A stretch of 64,000 nucleotides of DNA, from the NCBI RefSeq assembly GCF_048771995.1, contig NC_133063.1, forward strand, positions 15,480,063 to 15,544,062, written 5' to 3'. The translations under genes and the position numbers were made by a program. Origin of the DNA: Taeniopygia guttata. Lineage: Eukaryota; Chordata; Aves; Passeriformes; Estrildidae. The notes under the pieces were generated by a model. The model searched no databases and was not told the DNA's origin. It saw nothing but the letters and a program-made list of their open reading frames with translations. This document shows, one piece after another, positions 40,901 to 49,400 of the stretch (positions within the stretch are counted from its first letter, which is position 1; the number at the start of each line of letters is the position of its first letter).

Positions 40901-41587
40901 TATAAAGGCCTTTATGTACTCTTTCTAAATTAGATATGGTTTGTTTTAAATGCATTATTAACAATGTAGCTTCTTTACAGCAATTTATTAGCAAGTACAA
41001 TGAAGATTTTAAGAACAGCTGCTATTGTTTTAATTACAATTTCTTGTACAGCTCTGCAAACCTTTTCAGCAGCATGGGTATAATACACTAATCTCTCTGC
41101 AGTTGGAGGGGGCCCTAATTAGTTTTCTGGAGTTTGTGAAGACTGCAATTAAGTATCTCAATTTAAATTATCCATTTTGTTGGGAAGACACATTGGATTT
41201 TTTGTCTTTGCTGGAAGGCTTTTTCAAATTTAGCTTTGGGGATTTTGTAACACAAAATGGTTTGTCATTAGGTGGTCAAGAAAATGCTTGTTCTCAATTT
41301 GTATCTAATTATTTCCTACTGCACTTTGGCAGGTAATGATCTAAAGTTGATCTGTGTGTCCTTTCATTGCAGTTTGACTTGACAGTAATTTTCTCCTGGT
41401 TTTTTGTTTCAGTTACTTCAAGTCTTTTTGGGGTTTTTTTGTGGGGTTTTTTGTTTCCGTTTGTTTTTTAAAAACCAACAAATGATACCTTTAAAGCATT
41501 ATGCTTTTTCCTCCCAATTTAGGCAGCCTTTCCAATAAATACATGACTCAGGGAAAAGCCTCACAGAAGAGGACCCAGCAAGAATGA
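11366..41587 (+). CDS. TUT7: TUT7 (ZCCHC6), terminal uridylyltransferase 7, complete, 28 coding exons
   Basis: TUT7 adds uridines to RNA 3' ends (pre-let-7, deadenylated mRNA, histone mRNA) in the cytoplasm. Coding exons: 11366-11861, 15878-16053, 16598-16714, 17519-17696, 18181-18269, 19206-19257, 20958-21027, 21884-22010, 22731-22850, 24793-24924, 25492-25672, 25996-27125, 27251-27401, 28100-28186, 29025-29125, 29633-29690, 30412-30515, 31535-31624, 31714-31827, 31936-32013, 33235-33412, 33978-34025, 34144-34235, 34708-34823, 37511-37827, 39630-39706, 39874-39937, 41523-41587. All introns are GT-AG. The joined frame is open: 4608 nt with stop, 1535 residues (1488 without exons 27-28, numbering the leader exon as 1; human about 1495). 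Domain order is matrin-type zinc finger, inactive nucleotidyltransferase, acidic linker, CCHC knuckle, active nucleotidyltransferase, two more CCHC knuckles. The start matches the mammalian MGD N terminus. TUT4 is excluded because the protein ends soon after the third knuckle, without a Gln/Pro-rich tail. Confidence 0.96.
15878..16714 (+). CDS. TUT7: TUT7 exons 3-4: conserved linker and matrin-type zinc finger
   Basis: Exon 3 (15878-16053, residues 166-224) carries the conserved [20 protein letters not shown] helix. Exon 4 (16598-16714, residues 225-263) encodes a C2H2 finger of the matrin/U1-C type with C236, C239, H252 and H258. In the human protein this N-terminal module, together with the inactive transferase, contacts Lin28 and pre-let-7. 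The basic tail KEKRHKK follows. The intron between them is about 540 bases and unremarkable. Confidence 0.93.
17261..17344. repeat. Compound (TA)n(CA)n(TA)n microsatellite in TUT7 intron 4
   Basis: About 85 bp of alternating TA, then CA, then TA dinucleotides, 174 bases upstream of exon 5. It is likely length-polymorphic. The repetitive Tyr-Ile and Cys-Val frames through it are artefacts. Confidence 0.95.
17519..25672 (+). CDS. TUT7: TUT7 exons 5-12: N-terminal, catalytically dead nucleotidyltransferase
   Basis: Exons 5-12 (residues 264-579) encode a complete Pol-beta-like fold with its PAP-associated half ([16 protein letters not shown] in exon 12). The fold keeps the GSS-x-SRFGF helix start in exon 6. 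The catalytic D-x-D is replaced: D342-L-N344 instead of D-L-D. This matches the known inactive, Lin28-binding copy in vertebrate TUT4/7. The exon 11 donor, GAG|GTCTGA, is weak, but the reading frame and homology require it. Confidence 0.92.
23364..23418. repeat. Near-perfect 25-bp inverted repeat (hairpin) in TUT7 intron 10
   Basis: Arms 23364-23388 and 23394-23418 are complementary at 24 of 25 positions (the one exception is a T against G, which can pair as a wobble in RNA) and are separated by only five bases (TCCAG). It lies about 270 bases upstream of an antisense CR1. It could be a palindromic transposon remnant or an RNA hairpin. The loop and stem are short for a canonical microRNA precursor. 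Confidence 0.85.
23688..24640 (-). mobile_element. CR1 LINE 3' part, antisense, in TUT7 intron 10
   Basis: Reading the minus strand, this is the C-terminal part of the CR1 ORF2 and the 3' end. Minus-strand frames contain typical CR1 text such as [18 protein letters not shown] and an upstream [15 protein letters not shown] segment. It is about 950 bp, 5' truncated, and antisense to TUT7. Several frame interruptions are visible and no complete ORF2 remains. Confidence 0.88.
25996..27125 (+). CDS. TUT7: TUT7 exon 13: end of first transferase and long acidic linker
   Basis: The largest exon at 1130 bp (residues 580-956). It starts with the conserved block [15 protein letters not shown], which ends the first PAP-associated domain, then enters a poorly conserved Glu/Asp/Ser-rich linker. 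A run of Glu lies at about residues 735-748 (26461-26505), and a second acidic cluster (SDDEEEE) near 26812. The exon closes with [15 protein letters not shown], again highly conserved. The linker separates the dead and active transferase modules and is the fastest-changing part of the protein. Confidence 0.94.
27251..27401 (+). CDS. TUT7: TUT7 exon 14: first CCHC zinc knuckle
   Basis: Encodes residues 957-1006. The knuckle C962-x2-C965-x4-H970-x4-C975 reads [14 protein letters not shown]. It immediately precedes the active transferase and in the family helps hold the RNA substrate and the growing U tail. The exon ends TAC|C before a GTAAGT donor. Confidence 0.95.
28100..32013 (+). CDS. TUT7: TUT7 exons 15-21: catalytic nucleotidyltransferase core
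   Basis: Exons 28100-28186, 29025-29125, 29633-29690, 30412-30515, 31535-31624, 31714-31827 and 31936-32013 encode residues 1007-1217. The catalytic triad is intact: D1055 and D1057 in [10 protein letters not shown] (exon 16) and D1116 in [11 protein letters not shown] (exon 18). The nucleotide-binding GSSKNGFGF helix is present. Exon 20 carries [20 protein letters not shown] of the PAP-associated domain, which selects UTP. These exons are nearly identical to mammalian TUT7, so the gene should be enzymatically competent. Confidence 0.95.
30693..30734. repeat. Three tandem 14-bp units in TUT7 intron 18
   Basis: Three copies of ACAGTTGTGACTTC run head to tail, the last with two changes. It is a short minisatellite with no visible function. 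Confidence 0.85.
32112..32730 (-). mobile_element. Solo ERVL-type LTR, antisense, in TUT7 intron 21
   Basis: An avian LTR beginning TGTGGTTTAACCC on the + strand. It contains the conserved block GGAATATCCCTTTGGCCAGT and ends CCAGAACAAATACA. The same family occurs at 61084-61657, whose + strand end AGGACA and minus-strand TATAAA place the true orientation on the minus strand. A (GA)n tract sits at 32338-32357. I see no clean target-site duplication. Confidence 0.7.
33235..34235 (+). CDS. TUT7: TUT7 exons 22-24: second PAP-associated domain
   Basis: Exons 33235-33412, 33978-34025 and 34144-34235 (residues 1218-1323). They encode [20 protein letters not shown] (starting at G1232), [15 protein letters not shown] and the [16 protein letters not shown] block. 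This half of the transferase closes over the nucleotide and RNA end. Exon 23 is only 48 bp but is required for frame and is strongly conserved. Confidence 0.94.
34708..34823 (+). CDS. TUT7: TUT7 exon 25: second CCHC zinc knuckle
   Basis: Encodes residues 1324-1361. The knuckle is C1344-x2-C1347-x4-H1352-x4-C1357 ([14 protein letters not shown]). The donor AAAA|GTGAGT splits a lysine codon completed by exon 26. The following 2.7-kb intron carries CR1 and LTR fossils. Confidence 0.95.
36070..36620 (-). mobile_element. Old CR1 LINE fragment, reverse-transcriptase region, antisense, TUT7 intron 25
   Basis: Minus-strand frames show CR1 reverse-transcriptase text: [14 protein letters not shown] near 36200, a WIWNWLV segment near 36100, and further upstream in the element a DNQHAF segment near 36300. 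Unlike the other CR1 copies this is not a 3' end but a piece from the middle of ORF2. It is diverged and broken. The exact ends are uncertain. Confidence 0.75.
36941..37272. mobile_element. LTR-like fossil in TUT7 intron 25
   Basis: The block from about 36941 to 37272 has the texture of a short avian LTR, including TTAATTGACCAATCTG and a terminal GGGGACCCCTGATACA. The bases ATATG flank it on both sides (36936-36940 and 37273-37277), which may be a duplication. The site is AT-rich and the inferred left end does not start with TG, so this could be chance. Confidence 0.4.
37511..37827 (+). CDS. TUT7: TUT7 exon 26: basic region and third CCHC zinc knuckle
   Basis: Encodes residues 1362-1467. A highly charged LRRRRDYEG...[11 protein letters not shown] segment precedes the third knuckle, C1447-x2-C1450-x4-H1455-x4-C1460 ([14 protein letters not shown]), and QYKGVA. 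The basic stretch probably contributes non-specific RNA contact. The exon ends in phase 1. Confidence 0.95.
39630..39937 (+). CDS. TUT7: TUT7 exons 27-28: probable in-frame cassette (47 codons)
   Basis: Two exon candidates, 39630-39706 (acceptor TTTTTTCAG, donor CAG|GTGAAC) and 39874-39937 (acceptor TTTTTTTATAG, donor CAG|GTTTGT), together are 141 nt and begin and end in phase 1. Including or skipping both keeps the frame, while using only one would break it. The peptide includes [12 protein letters not shown] and a basic [11 protein letters not shown] stretch. Skipping them joins KGVA to [10 protein letters not shown], which matches the mammalian C terminus (KGSS-GSLSSKYMTQ) directly. I therefore think the pair is alternatively used or lineage-specific. 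Confidence 0.6.
39980..40505 (+). mobile_element. CR1 LINE 3' end, sense, in TUT7 intron 28
   Basis: A CR1 3' segment with the standard landmarks GAGGGGATTCTGCCCCTCTG, TCCAGAAGAGGGTCACC and a CCAAATCATTCTAT-type end followed by the short terminal repeat region. It starts about 45 bases after exon 28 and is 5' truncated. Confidence 0.9.
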
Positions 41588-42528
41588 TGAGGGATATTAA
41601 GCACTGATAAATTGCAACACAGGCCCATCATTCACTTAAAAGAAATGTCTTTGGCTAAAGCATCTGAATTCGCAGGACAGCAGCATAGACAACCTTCAGC
41701 TTAAGTTCAATGAAAATATGGGTGTTTTATTTTAGATTGCTAGTATAAGCAACTGTGGATTTTAATACAAACCCCTGCTCTTTTTAATAGATTGTTTGAG
41801 CATTTTAATAGAAAGCCATGATGTTTTGTATTTGTTTACTAGGTAATGAATTTAGAAAAGGGCAGGCACTAAAAATGAACTGTTTTCAGGGTTTCGTTGT
41901 TCCACCTGACCATTTTAAACTGCACTAAAATGATGTGCTAGCCAAATAAATTATATTTTCTTCAAAAATGAATCTTTTGAAGGAGCAAATGATATTTATT
42001 AATGTTGATTGTTTACTGAATCCTTGTGTAAGTGTTTGAGATGTTTGTAGACTGCTATATTCCTTTTTATTTCTCCAGAGAAGTAAACACATAGACACTA
42101 GTCATCATATGTAAAACAATCTCTGGACAAGCAGTGCCACTGAGATTTTGTGGGGTTATTTTCTCTTCTGTGATTTTATGGGAGTTTATTTGTTGCTGTG
42201 CTCATGTTCAAGAAAGTAAGACTAGGTAACAGGTCAGTCCTGTTTTGTTGCTGCTAAGAATCTTTTTCAAGGCCTTGGGGATACAGACAAAAATGCTTTA
42301 AGAAATAGAGGTATTATATTTGGCAACTAGCGAAAAATACATGTCCGTTTTCATAGAATATGAAGAGGATCCTTGTACCAGTCAAGAATTTACATAAACT
42401 AGTAGTATGAATTTGAGATTTACTTGAAGTCCTTCCAGAGGTGGTAATGTGCCATCTTATCTTGCTCAGAAGCGAATTAGTTACGTGTTAAAATTGAAAC
42501 CACTGTTAATTTATGAATCTGAAATAAA
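41523..42528 (+). CDS. TUT7: TUT7 exon 29: C terminus and 3' UTR
   Basis: The coding part is 41523-41587, encoding [21 protein letters not shown] and the TGA stop at 41585-41587. The 3' UTR that follows has two canonical AATAAA signals, at 41945-41950 and 42523-42528. The distal one is followed by an A-run. Two transcript ends about 580 bases apart are therefore possible. Confidence 0.9.
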
Positions 42529-42544
42529 TTTTAAAAAAAAAGTG

Positions 42545-45205
42545 AAAATCAGACTTAAGTTTCTCTGTTTTTTTCTGAGGTTGTAGTTTTCAATATTCCT
42601 GACATAAATGTAGAATTAATGCTAAGTTATTATAATTATCTGGATTTATAACAGTCATGTTCAATTTTTTTTCCCTATTCGTCTATTTTTATGGAAGCTG
42701 AAATCTAGAATTGCCAAAGGGGTCTTAGAGAATTAGCATCCTGAGTCTTGTTTTGGTGTTCACCAATCTGAAGCCAGCTATCTATGAACTTCCAGATGTG
42801 TTGCTTTCACAAATAATTTCTTCTGCGTTCTTTCCTAAACACACTTTGAAGCATATTACCTTTGTGCTTTATTTAGCTTTCTGTTCAGAGTTACTTCCAA
42901 TTTTGCTGATGGGTTTGAAGTGTATGAATCTCCTCCAAAGCAGGTGCATACTCTCCTTCTTAATGATATGGAGGGACACAGTTGTTTATTTATGCTACCT
43001 TTTTTATTGGAAGAAAGTGCTGTCACCATATTTCACAGGAATTTCAAATGCTTTTGATGTCTTGAGTTTCCAAAGCTGGAATATGTTTTATGATGTAAAT
43101 AGTAGGTAATCGGTGCTGAGAAATGGAGCAATAAGTGTTTTTTTTCAGGTTTGCAACACAGTTAACTGTCTTAAGCAGGTAAGTCAATGTCATGTAGCTA
43201 CTAGATCACACACATCCATTTTCCCTAATGTAATTGTTCTGGTGAGGTTTGTTTCCTAACAGTTAAAATTTTACTTAAAGCTTCCAGGGCTTGAAATAGC
43301 TGCTTAGAATGGGAGTTTTCTAGCATGGAAAGTTGTTGGCTTTTTCTTCCATACTGATAGCTTATCAATATTTCTTATTACTCACTTGAACTAGCTAGAT
43401 TTTAAAACTCATTTTTTCATTTATTTTCTCTGAGAGAAGGCTATTTTTTTAGCCCATGCTCAGTGCTCCATGTGGAGATTGATTCAGCAGGCAGGGGACT
43501 AAGGACTGATGATTGGAAGCATCATGAAGGTGCTTCATTTTGCCTGCATATTCAAGTGTGAATGGTGAAGGAGGTATGAGCTGCAGTCATAAACAATCTT
43601 CCCTCCTTCAAGTGTACTGACTTCAGCTTTCAGCCCAGTAGTGCACTAAACCCCACTCCCTCACCCCTAAGCAGGAGTAGTTTAGTTGAGATGCATATTC
43701 AAGGTGCATGAATTACGTGTGAAAGACACACTGTAGCTAAAGAAAATACAACTTTTTTTATACACCTGCTATCTTTATATTTGCGATAGTAGAACTGCGC
43801 CTTAGTAAAGGGCATAATTATGTATGTAAAAAACACGTTAACATATCTTACATGCTACCAAGCTCTTCGGAACTACTAAGCCCGGAATCAGGGAAGTGAG
43901 GTGATGAGACCCAAATGTGTTTCTTGTGCTTGGACTTCATAAACAGGGATTTAAAGTATTATCTAGCATGTTTAAGAATGCTGTAATGTGGAAATGAAAA
44001 ATGAGTATACTTGTTTACCTTCTGGCATAGCCATTATTCAACTTACAGTAATGGCATGAGTCTCCCTGTACCAGGGGTATTGGGTTTTCTTAGGAGTCAA
44101 GTCGCTGCAGCCACCAGGAGTAGGGGAGTGGCAGCTCAGTTCATCCAGCAGCTTTCACACTCTCCTCCCACCACGCCTCTGCACCAGGCAGGGATCAAGG
44201 ACCGCTGGGCCCTGACCACTGATGGTCATCCTCTCACTTGGCCCCAGACCAGCATGAACTGGGAGGAAAGGGTGGGATCCTGGTCAGCAGGAGGGCAGAC
44301 ACAATGTGCTGTCTGTGATGGATCATAGCAGTCACTGGTTCCAGGTCCTCTGCACTTCACTCAGGGATTTGTCCAAAATGGATCGCTCTGCACATGGGTT
44401 TTGCCTGCTGAGCCAAAGCTTCCTATTGAATAGCCATACACATTGTTATTTTAAAATGCTTGCCAGTGTGACGGTCAATAAATATTCACATTCGGTGCCT
44501 GTATTTTGTAGGTGGGAAACTATGCACTCATGGGCCTCCGTTGTTCTCTGGTGTGGGAAAATTTTAGGGGGTAAAAAGATAACGGTATGGAAATTGTAGA
44601 GGAAAATAGGATTGCTCTACTCCCTGAATGGAATGTGGCCAGCATACCTGACTTCCCACTCACTATACGGGCTAAAGGTGGGTAGAGTACACTAGCCAGG
44701 CTCTGTCAGAGGCTTGAGCTTAGTTGTCCTTTCTGGCTGACAAGCTGCAGAGTAGCTGAAAATGAAAGGAGATAAAGGAAGATGTCCTGTTGTTGAATTA
44801 GCAGCTGTGGTGGAATCACTCCTTTGGCTTACACATTATTCATTGTGAAATATCCACCCCCAGCATACAACCACCCCTCACAGGGTAAGATATATGACTG
44901 CAGCCACTCAAGCTCCATCTAAACATAAGTAAATAGTACAAATGTGAATTCAGAAAGGTGAGAAGTTAGGAAAGACTCCATTCTAACTTCTGGAATCTGT
45001 TGCTATGCTCAACCTGTCTTTGCCCCTGTGGGGACAATAATGGGGTAAGAACAGTGTTCTGTGAATGGTAAATTACTGTCTCAATCTCACTTTTCTAAGG
45101 GATTAGAGCTTTTTAGTACATTTCTTTGAATTAATGTATTGCTTTTAATATGTTTTTGCAGTCAGCTACTATCACCAGTCCTTGAACATTAATATGTTCA
45201 GAATT
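42545..45205. other. Intergenic between TUT7 and ISCA1, nothing recognised
   Basis: About 2.7 kb without a supported gene. A somewhat GC-richer stretch at 44030-44350 has a 105-codon open frame on the + strand but no recognisable domain or splice partners. I did not identify a repeat family there. Confidence 0.4.
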
Positions 45206-45209
45206 CTAG

Positions 45210-45705
45210 GCTCGATCCAAAGTAGCAAGACCAGGGATGGGATTCTGCCCCCCTGCCTCTTGTGAGACACCACCTGAAACACTGCATCCAGCTCTGGGGC
45301 TTCCAACTTAAGAATGATACGGAACTGTCCAAGTGTGTGGCCTCCCCTGCATTAAGTTGATAAAAGGACTGCAGCCACCTCCCTTATGAAGACAGGACCA
45401 GAAGGTTGGGACTGCACAGCTTGAAGACAAGAAAGTTATCTGGAGACCTCATGGCAACCTTACCGTATCTGCAGGGGGCATACAGGGGAGCTGGCGACTC
45501 TTCATCGGGAACTGTACTGATAAAACGAGGGGGAGGTTTAAATTAGGTATTAGGAAGAAATTCAATACTGTGAGGCAGGTGAGGCACTGTAATGGGTTGC
45601 CTAGCGAAGTTCTGGATAAGGCTTGGACCAACCTAATCTAGTGAGAGGTGACCCTGCCCTGATGATATTTAAGCTCAATTCTAACCCCCTTACACGCTAA
45701 ATTAA
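45210..45705 (+). mobile_element. CR1 LINE 3' part, sense, upstream of ISCA1
   Basis: A CR1 3' segment parallel to the copy at 47225-48019, sharing for example GGACTGCAGCCACCTCCCTT and CTCATGGCAACCTT. The distal end is partly deleted, but a GATGATATTTAAG-type tail remains. It ends about 80 bases before the sequence becomes the ISCA1 promoter region. Confidence 0.85.
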
Positions 45706-45779
45706 CAAAGATTGTTATTTCGTGACCCTTCCCCGGCGCTGACAGGCTAACCAGTCATTAAATGGCTGCAGCAAAACCC

Positions 45780-46490
45780 TCCCCTTTGACGTGACAGCTG
45801 GGCGCTGCTGTGCCGCGGCCTCCCCAGGGCAGCTGAAGGGCAGGGCGTGCTGCTGGCTCCGCCGCTTATCTGGGCGCGCAGCCCCGCTGCCGGCGGCGCC
45901 CCGCCCTGCCGGAGCCGCAGCGCCGCCGGGACCAGGACCAGGACCAGGACCAGGTCCAGGACCAGGACCAGGACCAGGACTGGCACCGGCAGCGGGAGCG
46001 GCGCCCTCCGGGGGTGGAGCCGCCGCCGCCCGTCCCGCCCGCGGCCCGTGCGCGGTGGCGTCACAGCGTGCGGGCGGCGCTGCCCGCGGCCGAGGGCGCC
46101 GAGCCATGGCCTCGTCCGTGGTGCGCGCCACGGTGCGCGCCGTCAGCAAGCGCAGGATCCAGGCGACCCGCGCCGCCCTCACGCTGGTCAGTGCCGCGGG
46201 CGGGCGGCGGGCGGCGGGCGGCGGGCGGGCCCGGGACCGCGGCTCCGCGTGAGCTGCGCCACGGGCAGCGGGGCGGCCCCCGGCCACAGCGGGGCGGGCA
46301 CAAGGACGGGGCTGGGCCGGGAGCGGGCGGCGTCGGTGACCCCGGCGGGGCGGCTGCGGTGGGCGGGTGCGAGGGGCTCTGCTGCCCCTGCCCGGTGGGA
46401 CAGCGGCGGCTCCTGCTCCCCGCCGGGAGGAGGCCCCGCGGAGAGCCGGGGCAGCGCCGCTGCGGCCCCTGCGAGCGCGGGGCCCTGTCG
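45780..46490 (+). promoter_or_regulatory. ISCA1: ISCA1 CpG-island promoter
   Basis: A dense CpG block from about 45850 surrounds the start codon. CRE/ATF-like elements TGACGTGA (45787-45794) and TGGCGTCA (46056-46063) lie upstream. A hexanucleotide tandem repeat sits between them at 45929-45980. No TATA box is evident, as is usual for a housekeeping mitochondrial gene. The long open frames on both strands here follow from base composition. Confidence 0.7.
45929..45980. repeat. (GGACCA)n hexanucleotide tandem repeat in the ISCA1 promoter
   Basis: About eight and a half head-to-tail copies, one with a change to GGTCCA, lie 126-177 bases upstream of the ISCA1 ATG. It falls in the core promoter or 5' UTR, depending on the start site, and is a good candidate for length polymorphism. 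Confidence 0.95.
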
Positions 46491-49400
46491 CGTAAACACC
46501 CCAAAAACAGGATTTGATTAAAATGTTTTGGAAGACGGTAATGCGTAACCTACCGAGGCTGAGGCGTAGGTTCTTTCCAGGAAGGCTTTACATCCTGTTG
46601 TTAATAATAAAATGCGCGCATTCTAGCGGCCGTGCTGGAGAGGCCGAATTGAAAACACGGTGTTGGGTCGTAGGTCGGACTCGGTGATCTCAGTCTTTTC
46701 CAGCCTCTGACCTGAGAGCGCTGCAGAGCAAAGCACAGTTAGTTTCCCGCAGGAGCAGGAGCAGATGGAATGCACACAGCTCAGTCGTTTGTCAGAGCAG
46801 GTGATTCCTGCTCAGCAGTGGGTCTAGAGACACACAGCCCCACAGCAAGAGTGGTAGAGGTAATTAGAAAGGATTTTCTACTGCAGGTCTACTTGACGTT
46901 TACTTTGTTAAATTTAGCTCATAGTAAGAACTTCGCATTACTAACGCTTTTCTCAGTGTCTTAGAAACTTGTGGGAATTTAATGGAAATTTTGACGTTTG
47001 CATTTTGTTATTGCATTTCTGCATCAACTAGATCTGCATGAATGCTGAATTTTATCTGCTGTTAAGTCACAGGTTCCTTTAAGGTTAATGGGGAGAGAGA
47101 AGTAGGCTATATGCCCTCTATAGCTAACTGATTTTTGTCTGTAATGGGTATGTGACAACATGTTTACAAGAACAGAGCTACTTGATTCAATTATGGTAGT
47201 GATTTTGGAGGAAAAAGCTGCGAAGAAACAACAGGGATCTTGACAGGCTTGAGAGGTGGGCTGATACAAACTTAATAAAGTTCAACAAAGTGAAATCCAA
47301 GGTCCTGCACCTGGATCAGGGCAATCCCAGGCACAAGTTAGGTGGAGAATGGACTGAGAGCAGCTGTATCAAGAAGGACTTGGGTGTGATGGTTGATGAG
47401 CAGCTGGACATGACACAGCAATGAGCAGTTGTAGTCCAGAAAGCCACACATGTCCTGGGCTGCATCCAGAGCAGGGTGGGCAGCAGGGCCAGGGAGGGGA
47501 TTCTGCCCCTCTGCTCTGCTCTGCTGAGCCCACCTGAAACCCTGCAACAGCTCTGGGGCCTCCAACATCAGAAGGGCATGCAGGAAGCCACAAAGTTGGT
47601 TAGAGGACTGCAGCCACCTCCCTTGAGAAGACAGGTTGAGAAGGCTGAGGCTGTCCAACTTGAAGAAAAGAAGGTTGTTGAGAGACCTCATGGCAACCTT
47701 TCAGTATCTGCAGGAGGCCTCCAGGGAAGCTGGAGAGGGACTCTTCATCAGGAACTGTAGTGATAAGACAAGAAGGAGATTTAAATGAGGTGTTAGGAAG
47801 CAATTAGTTACTATGAGGGACGTGTGACACTGGAATGGGTTGCCCAGGGAAGTTCTGGATAGTTCAAACTGGGCTTGAACCAACCTGGCCTTGGCCTTGA
47901 TCAACCTGGCCTACTGCCAGGCCTTGATCAACCTGGCCTACTGCCCCTGCTATGGCAGGGGTGTTGGAACTAGATTATCTTTAAGGTTCTATTCCATCCC
48001 AAGCCATTCTGATATTCTAACAGCCAAAACCCCCACTGTTAAGGGCTGAGGATTGAATTTTTGACGTATCTGTTTGCTGGCAGTGCGGGTGAGGAGAGGA
48101 GTGAAAAGGTGGTGTGCTCTGTGTCAATTAGGCTGAGGGGACATCTGTTTTATAGCAGTGTGTATCTTACAGGCATTAACTTTAATACATGCATTGCAAA
48201 TATTCAAACAAACAAAAAAAAATCAAAATTTTATATATTCTTTTGTCTTTCAGACCCCTTCTGCTGTCCAGAAGATAAAAGAGCTTCTGAAAGATAAACC
48301 TGACCATGTAAGTGTAGACAGGGTCAGTCTTTAGGGTATGCTAAGGTATTGGCATAGCTCATGATTACAAAGCATTTCTGGCTAACTCAGAAGTTCGAAC
48401 TGAACACTGAGGTGTTTGTTAGAGATGGTGATTTTTTTTTTTTTTTGTGGGGAATGCATAAGCTTATTTGTATATCCAGCTTTGTTTTATTATAAAGTGA
48501 AATGCAGGAAACAACTGACTGTAATGAAAATTCACTGTACAGTTACTGTTGAGATTAATGAAGTTGGAAAAATTTTGAGGTTGAGATATTTTTGAGCTAC
48601 AGTTTAATGAAACCCTTTAGTATTGCATAGTAATGACTTCTAATAGGGAGAGGGCTCTTCAGCTGTTATTATTTAAGTTCTTGTAGGAATTCTCATTGTG
48701 TAGTATGCAATAATAAATTTATAATCATATGCATTGGAGAACATCTAATTCTTAGGAGAAGTGCCAGACAATGTGTTTTTTTAAGTAACCAGTGTTTCAC
48801 CCAATAATTGTTTCTTTTGCTTCCTGCTTGTCTGCAACTAACTAGACTTATTTGTTCAAATGTTTTAAACCATCCTAAGGAAGCCTTGGGCCTACACTTT
48901 ATATGGTCAGTCGTTTCCTGGCTTTAAATGGTATTTGCATTTTCCAACCCATTATTTGTAACAGTTCCTGTAGAGAAAGGTATCTAGTCTGAAAGGATCA
49001 GATGCAGTTTGTCTTGAGCTGATTTGATGAGAAGTATTAGATTTTGGTACAATTTTATATCAACATATGGACATAGACAATAAAATTTGGCTCTTCAGTT
49101 ATGAAGCACTGGTGTGTAGAAGGTGATACAGTTACTTCTTTAAAGACTCTTACCCACAAATAGTTTTCTACTTTGTTAAAACTTCTCTATTTTTCCTTAC
49201 ACGGATGCTCTTCTTGTCAGACTTGCTGAATGCTGTGAATGTTACAAACATTGACTAAGTTGGCTTTTAATGCCAGTTAAAAGAGTACACACATACATAC
49301 ACCTGATTTAGGGAGGTGTTTGCTTCTTGGCAATAGAGGTAATAAAAATCAAAGTACGTTTTTCAGAACTTTGGTTTAAAGTAAGTTTTCGGACGGTGTC

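Noticed and set aside
11366-41587. Possibility that the uridylyltransferase gene is TUT4 (ZCCHC11)
   Set aside because: The C terminus ends about 30 residues after the third knuckle when the cassette is skipped, and matches TUT7. TUT4 has a long Gln/Pro-rich tail. The neighbouring ISCA1 also fits TUT7.
44011-44328. 105-codon + strand open frame between TUT7 and ISCA1
   Set aside because: No recognisable family, no partner exons, and a GC-richer local patch; insufficient to call a gene.
45715-46521. Long open frames on both strands around ISCA1 exon 1
   Set aside because: High GC content and the GGACCA repeat remove stop codons in several frames at once. Only the short ATG-46106 frame has homology and correct splicing.
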